Below, piece after piece: positions 1 to 5,124 of a stretch of DNA of 9,229 nucleotides. Within the stretch, counting starts at the first letter, position 1, and every line of letters begins with the position of its first letter. Location: contig JBFHAT010000088.1 in assembly GCA_041586155.1 (NCBI GenBank), forward strand, positions 1 to 9,229. The letters run 5' to 3'. Under the pieces are notes generated by a model that had not been told where the DNA came from, ran no database searches, and saw only the letters and a program-made list of their open reading frames with translations. The position numbers and the translations under genes were made by a program. This DNA comes from JBFGJH01 sp041586155 (GTDB lineage: Bacteria; Actinomycetota; Acidimicrobiia; Spongiisociales; JAENVV01).

Positions 1-456
1 AGAGTCAGCCAGCTCGAAGCCCGCGGTGTCCCGCGCGAAGAGTGGCACGAGGTGATCACCGCTGCGTCCGTGATCGAGAAGGAGACCTACAACCAGAATG
101 AGAAACCCAGGGTGGCCCGAGTGCTGGTCAACCGGCTGGCCGGGGGAGGGCCCCTGCAGATGGATTCGATCATCCTCTACCCGATCCCTGAAGACCGTAT
201 CTTCACCACCACCGAGGAAAGAGGATCCGACCAGCCGTACAACTCGTACCGGCACGACGGTCTGCCTCCCACACCCATCTCGGCACCGGACGAGGAGTCG
301 ATCGACGCATTCTTGGATCCGCCTCCGGGCGACTGGTGGTTCTACGTGACGGTCGACCTGAACACCGGCGAGACCCGCTATGCGGTCACATATGAAGAAC
401 ACCTCGGCAACGTGGAAGAACTGCGCACCTGGCTGAGAGACAACCCCACCGAATGA
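1..456 (+). CDS. mltG: Endolytic murein transglycosylase MltG, C-terminal part (5' end outside window)
   Basis: The reading frame is open from base 1, so the gene starts upstream of the window; 151 codons are visible, ending in TGA. MltG (YceG family) is a membrane-anchored lytic transglycosylase that cuts nascent glycan strands in the periplasm or cell-wall space. Visible family signatures are the stretch AASVIEKET (visible residues 21-29), whose Glu26 matches the catalytic Glu of the family, followed by RVARVLVNRL, an LQMDS segment in place of the usual LQ-[ST]-DPT, then YNSYRHDGLPPTPISAP and the late FYVTVDLNTGETRYAVTYEEH block. The DPTV.Y motif is altered to MDSIILYP, which is unusual, but the other landmarks are intact. 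The N-terminal membrane helix and LysM-like part are not visible. The usual actinobacterial neighbour aroE does not follow; a truncated nitrilase does. Confidence 0.88.
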   Translation, partial: RVSQLEARGVPREEWHEVITAASVIEKETYNQNEKPRVARVLVNRLAGGGPLQMDSIILYPIPEDRIFTTTEERGSDQPYNSYRHDGLPPTPISAPDEESIDAFLDPPPGDWWFYVTVDLNTGETRYAVTYEEHLGNVEELRTWLRDNPTE

Positions 457-562
457 CTCGGTGCCGTCTATCGCCTGGTGCACATTCGCATCGAGCGCGG
501 CATCCCAGGAGAAGGAAGATCCACCGTTACTTCCACAACCACCCCGCACCGAAAGGCACTAC

Positions 563-937
563 GTGTCCCCGATCCGGGTAGGCGCCGCACAGACCCGACC
601 TAGGTGGCTAGACCGCGGGGCGACCACCGACGTGGTGGTGGAATGGATCGCGAAGGCCGCCGCCGAAGGTCTGGATCTCGTCGCGTTCGGCGAAGTGTTC
701 CTCAGTGGATACCCGGTGTGGCTCGCCCATACCGGTGGAGCGGCGTTTGACGACCCCGCCCAGAAACGGGCCTACGCTGAATACCTCGACCAGGCCGTCG
801 TGGTGCCCGGTCCGGAGATCAACCTGATCAGGAAGGCCGTCGGAGATCACGGCGTTACGACCGTGCTCGGTGTGACCGAACGAGGACGCGGTTCCGGCTC
901 CGGGTTCGACGACAAACCCGATCAACGCAGTCGATGA
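563..937 (+). pseudogene. Truncated nitrilase (carbon-nitrogen hydrolase), N-terminal fragment
   Basis: The 124-residue product begins like a nitrilase (IRVGAAQTRPRWLD) and carries the first catalytic residue, Glu44, in AFGEVFLSGYPVW. It continues through the expected PGPEI and VLGVTERGRGSGSG segments. Family nitrilases are about 300 residues long and then need a catalytic Lys (RKLKPT) and Cys (CWE); here the frame ends in TGA about 13 residues after the last recognisable segment and neither motif appears in any frame before 1239. The GTG at 563 is chosen because AAAGG lies 6 nt upstream and the homology starts right after it; the frame is open back to a GTG at 461 but that stretch has no family similarity. 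With two of three catalytic residues missing it cannot be an active nitrilase. I infer a deletion remnant; a sequencing or assembly deletion is the other possibility. Confidence 0.72.
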
Positions 938-1238
938 AGCGCCGGCGTCGCTCAGCCGCACGCTTGGTGATGGCGAACATCGACCCAGCAGGCCTCTCGG
1001 CTGATGCCGCAGAGCGCTGTCGCCGCCGGCGCAGCTACTTCGCGAGCGCCCGTGCACCAGTACGGTCGATCAAGGCCCTTCCAGGCCGACCTTCTTCTTC
1101 TTTCCGCCCGTCTCTGCGGCTTCATACGCTCCGCAGCCGCACCGGGGGACGGTGCATTTACGAGATCCGTAATGCTCGACCAGGGGGTGACCGCACGCTC
1201 GGCACCGTCTGCGCGAGCCGTCGGTTTTCCGTGCTTCG
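938..1238. other. Gene-free stretch of about 300 bases
   Basis: No convincing coding sequence is visible on either strand between the truncated nitrilase and the small basic gene on the minus strand. The open frames here are Arg-, Ser- and Pro-rich in the way random high-GC frames are and match no family I recognise. It is probably decayed DNA left by the event that cut the nitrilase, but no identifiable mobile element, terminal repeat or target duplication was seen. Confidence 0.4.
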
Positions 1239-1487
1239 CTAGCCGGCATTGGGATCCTCAGGTTGTTCGATGCCGAGCTCGGTCAGGATGCGGTGTCGTT
1301 CGAGCCGGAAGGCCGGCGGGCTGACATGACCAGCGGCGTGCTGCTCGCTCAGCACGCGGAATTGGTCCATCAGCCGCTCTTGTTCGGCTTCGTCCACCAC
1401 CTCCGCCTCAGCGGCAAGCTTCTCTCGTCGCTCCCGCTTCGCCTCCTGGCGCGCCTCACGTTGACGTTCGCGCTGCCGCTTGGCCAT
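1239..1487 (-). CDS. Small highly charged protein with SHOCT-like C-terminus
   Basis: An 82-residue protein in two parts. Residues 1-30 are an almost uninterrupted run of Arg, Lys, Glu and Gln (MAKRQRERQREARQEAK...), probably a basic charged helix. Residues 38-75 (ERLMDQFRVLSEQHAAGHVSPPAFRLERHRIL, read in segments) resemble the short SHOCT-type helical pattern: a helix, a G-h-[IV]-S turn, then 'F...h..IL'. No enzyme motif is present. The ATG at 1487 is preferred over a GTG at 1508 because neither has a clear Shine-Dalgarno sequence and the ATG starts the charged helix. It lies downstream of the RRM gene on the same strand with an 84-nt gap, so co-transcription is possible. Function unknown; nucleic-acid contact through the basic helix is only a guess. 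Confidence 0.5.
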   Translation of the reverse strand: MAKRQRERQREARQEAKRERREKLAAEAEVVDEAEQERLMDQFRVLSEQHAAGHVSPPAFRLERHRILTELGIEQPEDPNAG

Positions 1488-1544
1488 GCCTTCGCGACCC
1501 TGACCCACGTCAGGCCGTACGTTCGAGGAGAGTCACTGAACCGC

Positions 1545-1558
1545 GCCGAAGGTTCGGC
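1545..1558 (-). terminator. Weak hairpin downstream of the RRM gene
   Basis: An inverted repeat GCCGAA-GG-TTCGGC lies 14 nt after the stop codon of the RRM gene. As RNA it folds to about 5 bp with a 4-nt loop. No U-tract follows, so termination is uncertain. Confidence 0.25.
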
Positions 1559-1571
1559 TTCGTGACGGGCA

Positions 1572-1826
1572 CTACCGACGGGCGGAGCGGGGCTTGGCCT
1601 CGTTCACGGTGAGGCGCCGGCCGTTCCAATCGCGGCCATCCAGCTCTTCGACGGCCTTGGATGCTTGGGCGCTGTCGGCCAGCTCTACGAACCCAAAGCC
1701 ACGCGACCGGCCCGTGTCGCGGTCGGTGATGACCGAGGCCGAGGCCAGGGTGCCGTATTCGGCGAAAAGGGTGTGAAGGTCGCTCTCGCTGGCTTCGAAG
1801 GGGAGATTCCCTACATAGATGTTCAT
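1572..1826 (-). CDS. Small RRM-type RNA-binding protein
   Basis: A single RNA recognition motif fills this 84-residue protein. RNP2 is IYVGNL (residues 3-8) and RNP1 is RGFGFVEL (42-49), with the aromatic residues that stack on RNA bases in place (Tyr4, Phe44, Phe46). The pattern between them (SDLHTLFAEYGTLASASVITDRDTGRS, in segments) is the usual helix and beta-2/beta-3 hairpin. A short basic tail (KPRSARR) follows. Proteins of this class in bacteria bind single-stranded RNA and are often cold- or stress-regulated; the specific target cannot be read from sequence. The ATG at 1826 is fixed by homology and by AGAGAGGA located about 6 nt upstream; a longer frame to 1871 adds residues unlike the family. 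The region before it (to 2106) would hold its promoter and a long 5' leader. Confidence 0.88.
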   Translation of the reverse strand: MNIYVGNLPFEASESDLHTLFAEYGTLASASVITDRDTGRSRGFGFVELADSAQASKAVEELDGRDWNGRRLTVNEAKPRSARR

Positions 1827-2106
1827 GGCTGATCCTCTCTTGTCAGCTTGGCAGGCGCGTTCGCTTGCCACTGTTTGGTGTTGATCCGGAACCGACTCTG
1901 CTGCAGTCCGGTCCGAAGAAAGGAGAGAAACGAGCGGCCGCCGAAGCAGCTACACCTACTATACCATCGAGTTCAGCTGATCGTCCTGCCTTTCCGGCAG
2001 CGACGAGCCGACTACATACCATCCCGGAGGAGCATCGCCGCCTGCATGGGATCAGCGACCGAACCTCGCGCACGCCTACCGGGTCGTATCGACGCCTGTG
2101 ACTTGC
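1827..2106. other. Intergenic region upstream of the RRM gene
   Basis: A 280-nt stretch separates the RRM gene from the upstream Ddn-like gene, both on the minus strand. On the minus strand TATAGT (1963-1958) fits an actinobacterial -10 box, which would give a 5' leader of about 125 nt, but no good -35 box is seen. A purine-rich GAAAGGAGAGAAA (plus strand, 1917-1929) has no start codon behind it. I see no gene and no recognisable structured RNA here. Confidence 0.35.
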
Positions 2107-2514
2107 TCAGTCGGCCGGCTCGAGGATGACGACAGGGATGACCCGGTCGGTTCTCTGTTCGTATTCGGAAAAGCCGGGATGGCGCTGCTTCTGGCGGCTC
2201 CATATTTGCTGACGCTCTTCGCCTTCGGCGACTCGAGGCCGCACCCGGATTACTTCTTCCCCAACTTCTACGGTGGTCTCATCCATGGCGACGAGATTGC
2301 CGTACCAGTGCGGGTGGGTGTCGGCGCCGGCTTTGGATGCGAACACCGCATAACCGGAATCCACTTTTTGATACATCACCGGAGTGACACGCTCCGTACC
2401 GGTCTTGACCCCCACATGATGGAGAAGAAGCAGCGGCGTCCCCTCGAAGAATCCGCCTACCTTGCCGCCATTTGCTCGGAACTCATCGATGATCGGCTGG
2501 TTGCGGTCTGCCAC
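2107..2514 (-). CDS. Ddn-type F420-dependent nitroreductase family protein
   Basis: A 135-residue protein with the split beta-barrel signature of the deazaflavin (F420)-dependent nitroreductase family, whose best-known member is mycobacterial Ddn. Landmarks in order: GGKVGG (16-21), LLLLHHVGVKTGTERVTP (28-45), YAVFASKAGADTHPHWYGNL (55-74) and the ending DRVIPVVILEP. The KAG.D.HP.WY.NL block is the characteristic cofactor-binding segment. Members use reduced F420 to reduce quinones, nitro compounds or other conjugated substrates; the native substrate is not predictable. The start is GTG at 2514, preceded by GGAGGAGCAGGAAG. It lies back to back with a second family protein at 2719, 204 nt away, and upstream of the RRM gene on the same strand. 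Confidence 0.9.
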   Translation of the reverse strand: MADRNQPIIDEFRANGGKVGGFFEGTPLLLLHHVGVKTGTERVTPVMYQKVDSGYAVFASKAGADTHPHWYGNLVAMDETTVEVGEEVIRVRPRVAEGEERQQIWSRQKQRHPGFSEYEQRTDRVIPVVILEPAD

Positions 2515-2718
2515 GCTTCCTGCTCCTCCGGGTCGGATCTTCTGCTAGCGGCTTCGGGAGACGTCGTACCCCTTATGCTCGTCGGTGACACACGATCCCC
2601 GCAACGAGATCTGCGTTCCCCCTGGTTGGGAGAGGCTCCATGCGCAATCCTCCTACACCGGGGCGCTGGCCAGTCCGACGCAGAGTACGGTGGATGCGCA
2701 ACTGACCGGTGAGGCGCC

Positions 2719-3099
2719 ATGCAACCTGAGATCAAAGAAGCGCTCGATCGGGGCGGCATCGTCGACATCTCCACCGTAGGAGCCAGGAGTGGGAACTCGC
2801 ATCGGATCGAAATCGCGATCCATCACTTCGACGGTGACTACTACATCACCGGCCGGCCAGGCTATCGCCGCGACTGGCTGGCCAACATGCGCGCCAACCC
2901 CACGTTCACGGTGCACCTCAAACGGGGGGTGAAGACCGACGTGGCCGCGGAAGCGGAGGAGATCACCGAGCCGCAAGAGCGGGCCAAGGTCTTGTACCGG
3001 ATCCTCACCGAGAGTTGGGGCAATGAGCCGGCGAAAGCGGAGCACATTCTGCCCCGCTGGGTCGAAGACGCTCCGCTGGTGCGGTTCGCGCCGGCTTGA
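2719..3099 (+). CDS. Nitroreductase/quinone reductase family protein (F420-type, distant Ddn paralogue)
   Basis: A 126-residue protein of the same split-barrel superfamily as the neighbour at 2107-2514 but only distantly alike. Residues 14-34 (IVDISTVGARSG then HRIEIA) replace the 'LLLHHVG.KTG' strand, and GRPGYRRDWLANMRANP (45-61) replaces 'KAGADTHPHWYGNL'. TFTVHLKRGV and an AEEIT block complete the barrel. The C-terminal half is helical (PQERAKVLYRILTESWG). F420 or flavin binding is inferred from the family; the substrate is unknown. The ATG at 2719 has GGTGAGG three nt upstream, a close but usable spacing. The stop codon sits inside a palindrome that probably terminates transcription from both sides. 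Confidence 0.78.
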   Translation: MQPEIKEALDRGGIVDISTVGARSGNSHRIEIAIHHFDGDYYITGRPGYRRDWLANMRANPTFTVHLKRGVKTDVAAEAEEITEPQERAKVLYRILTESWGNEPAKAEHILPRWVEDAPLVRFAPA

Positions 3100-3108
3100 T
3101 CAAGCCGG
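3091..3108. terminator. Perfect palindrome between convergent genes, likely bidirectional terminator
   Basis: CCGGCTTGATCAAGCCGG is an exact 18-bp palindrome and folds as a 7-bp GC-rich stem with a GATC loop. It spans the TGA of the plus-strand gene ending at 3099 and lies 6 nt beyond the end of the minus-strand operon ending at 3114. The position between convergent transcripts fits a shared terminator. There is no U-tract, as is common in actinobacteria. Confidence 0.5.
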
Positions 3109-3113
3109 AGTCG

Positions 3114-3413
3114 TCAGCCAGGAGGCTTGAGGCACAGGATTTCCAGGCAGCGATTGGCCACCGCGCGCCACGGCGGAGTCTCGATGACCGGCGTCTCGAC
3201 GGTGTCCATGACTAGAGCCTCGGCTTTGGCCTGATCGATGGCGGCGGCGAGCGCGTTCTCGCTCACCCCGACCTCGGCCGCGATCTGCACCAGCTGTTCA
3301 TACGACAGACTGTCTTGCTCGTGTTGCTCGATGCTGGTCGCCAGGCGAACGTACTCGCCCGCTTGTGCGACACTGAAGCGCTCGTTCCTCGGCTCGGAAG
3401 CTTGGCTGGTCAT
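3114..3413 (-). CDS. Small helical protein of unknown function, translationally coupled to rhodanese-CBS gene
   Basis: A 99-residue protein without signal peptide or membrane helix. Residues 12-25 (RFSVAQAGEYVRLA) and 35-60 (LSYEQLVQIAAEVGVSENALAAAI) resemble the helical pattern 'F...eA.e...A..l ... s.eel.eIA.evGis...l..Ai' that occurs at the start of various actinobacterial kinases and hypothetical proteins, and looks like a small helix-turn-helix-like module. The end (PPWRAVANRCLEILCLKPPG) contains two Cys and one conserved-looking Trp. The ATG at 3413 overlaps the stop of the rhodanese-CBS gene as ATGA, which is why this start is chosen over a longer frame to 3491. The overlap implies translation follows the upstream gene, and so a shared role. 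No function is assigned. Confidence 0.65.
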   Translation of the reverse strand: MTSQASEPRNERFSVAQAGEYVRLATSIEQHEQDSLSYEQLVQIAAEVGVSENALAAAIDQAKAEALVMDTVETPVIETPPWRAVANRCLEILCLKPPG

Positions 3414-4189
3414 GGGTCCATTGTGCCCGAGGATGGGCGTTCTGTAGATGGGTTGGTCCAGCGGCCGGGGCAGCCCTCGCAGTCCTGCCAAACGCGTTCT
3501 GGTGGGTCACCGGCTGCGAGACGCCGGGCATCGTCGGCGAGGATCACCCCGATGAGGTGTCCTTGCGGGTCAGACACGACGACCAGTGCGGTGCCTCGCT
3601 TGTCCATGCGCTTGACCAAGTCGTGCAGCGGTCCGTCGGGCCTCACCGTCGTCGGTCCTGCCTCCATGACAGTGCCCACAGGCTGGTCGGAGGGTCCGTC
3701 CCAGACGGACCCCCGCAGTCGGCCGACGACCACGCCATCGCAGTCGACCACAATGGCTTCCTCCCATCCAGCATCGAGTGTTCGGACCCGCACGGTGTCG
3801 AGAGTCTCGTCCGGAGTCGAAGTGGGAACGTCGGGACGGGTGGCATCTCCGATCCGCAAGCCAGGGTCCTCAGACCCCTCGGTATCGAGGCCTGCGGCTT
3901 TCCAGTCGGCGATTCCTGCGGTGTAGTCGTAAACCTGATCGAATCCGAGTGCTTCGAGCCGGCACGCGGCCCGTGGAGACATGTCTCACAAACCGTCGTG
4001 TCAGTAGACCACGACCGGCTTGTCCCGCCGCAGCACCGAAGCGGCTTCTCCGTCCAAGCGTTTGAGCGGGATATTGACTGCACCAGGGATGTGTTGAGCG
4101 GCGAATTCGGCCTGGGGGAGCACATCCACCACCTGCGCACCTTCAGCGATGAGTTCGAGTAGCCGCACCCGGTCGACGTTGACGGTCAT
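3410..4189 (-). CDS. Rhodanese-CBS protein, candidate selenoprotein with two in-frame TGA codons (Sec63, Sec68)
   Basis: Read through two TGA codons, this is a 259-residue protein. Residues 1-100 form a rhodanese (sulfurtransferase) domain: VVDV (20-23), the HIPGAVNIPL segment (33-42), the beta-strand KPVVVY (57-62), then the active-site loop, then DMSPRAACRLEALGF..VYDY..GI.DW..AGL. Residues about 135-225 form a CBS pair (VVDCDGVVVGRLRG; GPTTVRPDGPL; VVVSDPQGHLIGVI), and a late CEGC motif (237-240) follows. The loop reads TGA-H-D-G-L-TGA-D. In Cys homologues as I recall them this segment is Y-C-x-D-x-x-C-D, so both TGAs replace Cys, one being the catalytic position. There is no frameshift, both halves are conserved, and the true stop overlaps the next start (ATGA). 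Rhodanese-like selenoproteins are known in bacteria. The ATG at 4189 lies 33 nt after arsR without a clear ribosome-binding site. A pseudogene or sequence error is the alternative; automated annotation would split it into 62- and 190-residue pieces. Confidence 0.72.
3955..3973 (-). promoter_or_regulatory. Candidate bacterial SECIS hairpin
   Basis: On the minus strand CGGGCCG and CGGCTCG pair as 7 bp (one G-U) around the loop CGTGC. The loop starts 20 nt after the second in-frame TGA (3988-3986) and 35 nt after the first (4003-4001). Bacterial SECIS elements lie within the coding region just after UGA, with a small apical loop carrying a G in its first two positions, often as GU; this loop has GU at positions 2-3. 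One element could serve both codons. No SelB footprint can be proven from sequence, and GC-rich DNA forms such stems by chance. Confidence 0.45.
3986..4003 (-). other. Rhodanese active-site loop bounded by two TGA codons
   Basis: Six codons, TGA CAC GAC GGT TTG TGA, sit directly after the conserved strand VVVY and before DMSPRAA. The first TGA (4003-4001) is at the catalytic Cys position of rhodaneses and the second (3988-3986) closes the loop. Both differ from a Cys codon only in the third base. Confidence 0.75.
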
Positions 4190-4222
4190 TCTGCGACGCT
4201 AAGCCTTCGAGCGGGTCGAAGG

Positions 4223-4561
4223 TCAAGCAAGCGCCGAAGTGACGGAGGCCAGCGCGCCCAGAGACGAACCCAGCTCGTCGAGGCGAGCGGGCACCAATGA
4301 ATAGTAGGACCACTTCCCTCGCCGCTCCCGGCTGAACACCCCTGCATCGACCAAGGTCTGCAGGTGATAGCTGATCGTCGACTGAGCGAAGTCGAAATGG
4401 CGTTCCACATCGACGACACACACCGGCTCGCCGGCGGCGACGACCAAGCGAACCATCGCCAGCCGAGTCGGGTCACCCAAAGCCTTGAAGCCGACGGCGA
4501 GATCCTCGGTGGCGGCGGGATCGAGCGGCTTCGGATACCTCAACAGCAGGCGAGTGTGCAC
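4223..4561 (-). CDS. ArsR-family metalloregulatory repressor
   Basis: A 112-residue winged helix-turn-helix protein of the ArsR/SmtB family. Landmarks: LAVGFKALGDPTRLAMVRLV (21-40), EPVCVVDVERHFDFAQSTISYHLQTLVDAGVF (45-76, the recognition helix being QSTISYHLQTL), and the wing ERRGKWSYYSLVP (79-91). Family members repress their own operon and release DNA on binding As, Hg, Cd or similar thiophilic ions. The usual CVCDL metal box is here CVVDV, so only Cys48 remains; it is the only Cys in the protein. The sensed ligand may therefore differ, or be bound by dimer cysteines. GTG at 4561 is the only start that keeps the family N-terminus. No Shine-Dalgarno is visible; TAGAGT at 4582-4577 could be a -10 box giving an almost leaderless message. 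The gene heads the operon arsR, rhodanese-CBS, helical protein and faces DUF3237-merB. Confidence 0.88.
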   Translation of the reverse strand: MHTRLLLRYPKPLDPAATEDLAVGFKALGDPTRLAMVRLVVAAGEPVCVVDVERHFDFAQSTISYHLQTLVDAGVFSRERRGKWSYYSLVPARLDELGSSLGALASVTSALA

Positions 4562-4599
4562 GGATTCATGTCTGAGACTCTAACGGGAATGATCGAGAA

Positions 4600-4635
4600 A
4601 CATCGATGGTTGCGATACATCGACAGACGTCGATG
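4600..4635. promoter_or_regulatory. Candidate ArsR operator: repeated CATCGA half-sites in the divergent promoter region
   Basis: The 85-nt region between the divergent starts of arsR (4561) and DUF3237 (4647) holds CATCGATG (4601-4608), then CATCGAC (4618-4624), spacer AGAC, and GTCGATG (4629-4635), a 7-bp inverted repeat. The first and second sites are 17 bp apart. ArsR dimers bind such AT-containing inverted repeats over promoters, and this position could repress both directions. The repeat ends just before the GGAAGG ribosome-binding site of DUF3237. Confidence 0.5.
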
Positions 4636-4646
4636 GAAGGAACCCA

Positions 4647-5108
4647 ATGCAGCTCGAACATCTCGCAGACCTGAGCGGCCGGCTTTACTCCCCCTGGCTC
4701 GATGCCGGCTCTGGCCCGTACGGCAACCGCTACATCTATAACGCCGCAGACGGTACCTTCGAGGGGCCAAGACTGAAGGGCCAGTTCCTGCCCGGCGGGG
4801 GCGACTGGCCTCTCGCCGACGTCAACGGCACGATGCGCCTCGACATCCGCCTCGCCCTCGAGACCGACGACGGCGCGACCATCTACTTCGAGAACCGAGG
4901 CGTGTGGCGGCATCGGTCGGAGGAAGAAGTCGAGGCAGGTGCCAACCCGATGTACATCGTGAGCACACCCCGATTCGAAACCGGCGACGAGCGCTATCGC
5001 TGGTTGCATGACCACGTGTACGTCGCTGAGGGTGACGTACGCATGCTCGACGATGACGAGTACCTGGCCGAAGTGACGTGGCGAATCTTCACCGTGCTCG
5101 ACGACTGA
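4647..5108 (+). CDS. DUF3237 family protein
   Basis: A 153-residue protein matching the DUF3237 family: L.DLSGRLYSPW near the start, then G.F.GPRLKGQFLPGGGDWPL (57-76 in segments), MRLDIRLALETDDGATIYFENRGV (about residues 68-92), and a closing Y...ATWRIF-like strand (LAEVTWRIFTVLD). The family is a small beta-barrel of unknown biochemical role and is often found near catabolic or detoxification genes. No signal peptide or Cys-based metal site is visible. GGAAGG lies 6 nt before ATG. The merB gene follows after 16 nt with its own ribosome-binding site, so the two form an operon, probably controlled by the divergent ArsR. Confidence 0.82.
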   Translation: MQLEHLADLSGRLYSPWLDAGSGPYGNRYIYNAADGTFEGPRLKGQFLPGGGDWPLADVNGTMRLDIRLALETDDGATIYFENRGVWRHRSEEEVEAGANPMYIVSTPRFETGDERYRWLHDHVYVAEGDVRMLDDDEYLAEVTWRIFTVLDD

Positions 5109-5124
5109 TTTGGAAGGATGATCG

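Noticed and set aside
608..1057. 149-residue minus-strand frame over the nitrilase fragment
   Set aside because: Shadow of the plus-strand coding sequence with no recognisable domain.
934..1242. Possible nitrilase C-terminal remnant (segment LVMANIDPAGL resembling 'ADIDP')
   Set aside because: Only a few residues resemble the family, and the downstream GHY.RPDV block is absent, so chance similarity cannot be excluded.
3410..3982. Separate 190-residue CBS gene starting at the ATG at 3982, and a separate 62-residue protein at 4001-4189
   Set aside because: Both are pieces of one continuous frame; the 190-residue piece would start inside the rhodanese domain and the 62-residue piece would stop at the catalytic position. 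Joining them restores a complete rhodanese.
3975..3986. Palindrome GAGACATGTCTC overlapping the second TGA as an alternative SECIS
   Set aside because: The stem is only 4 bp around a CATG loop without G in its first two positions, and it overlaps the codon itself; the hairpin at 3955-3973 fits better.
3410..4189. TGA read as Trp or Cys by a global alternative genetic code
   Set aside because: Most other genes in the window end properly at TGA (for example mltG, merB, DUF3237, arsR), so TGA is a working stop codon here.
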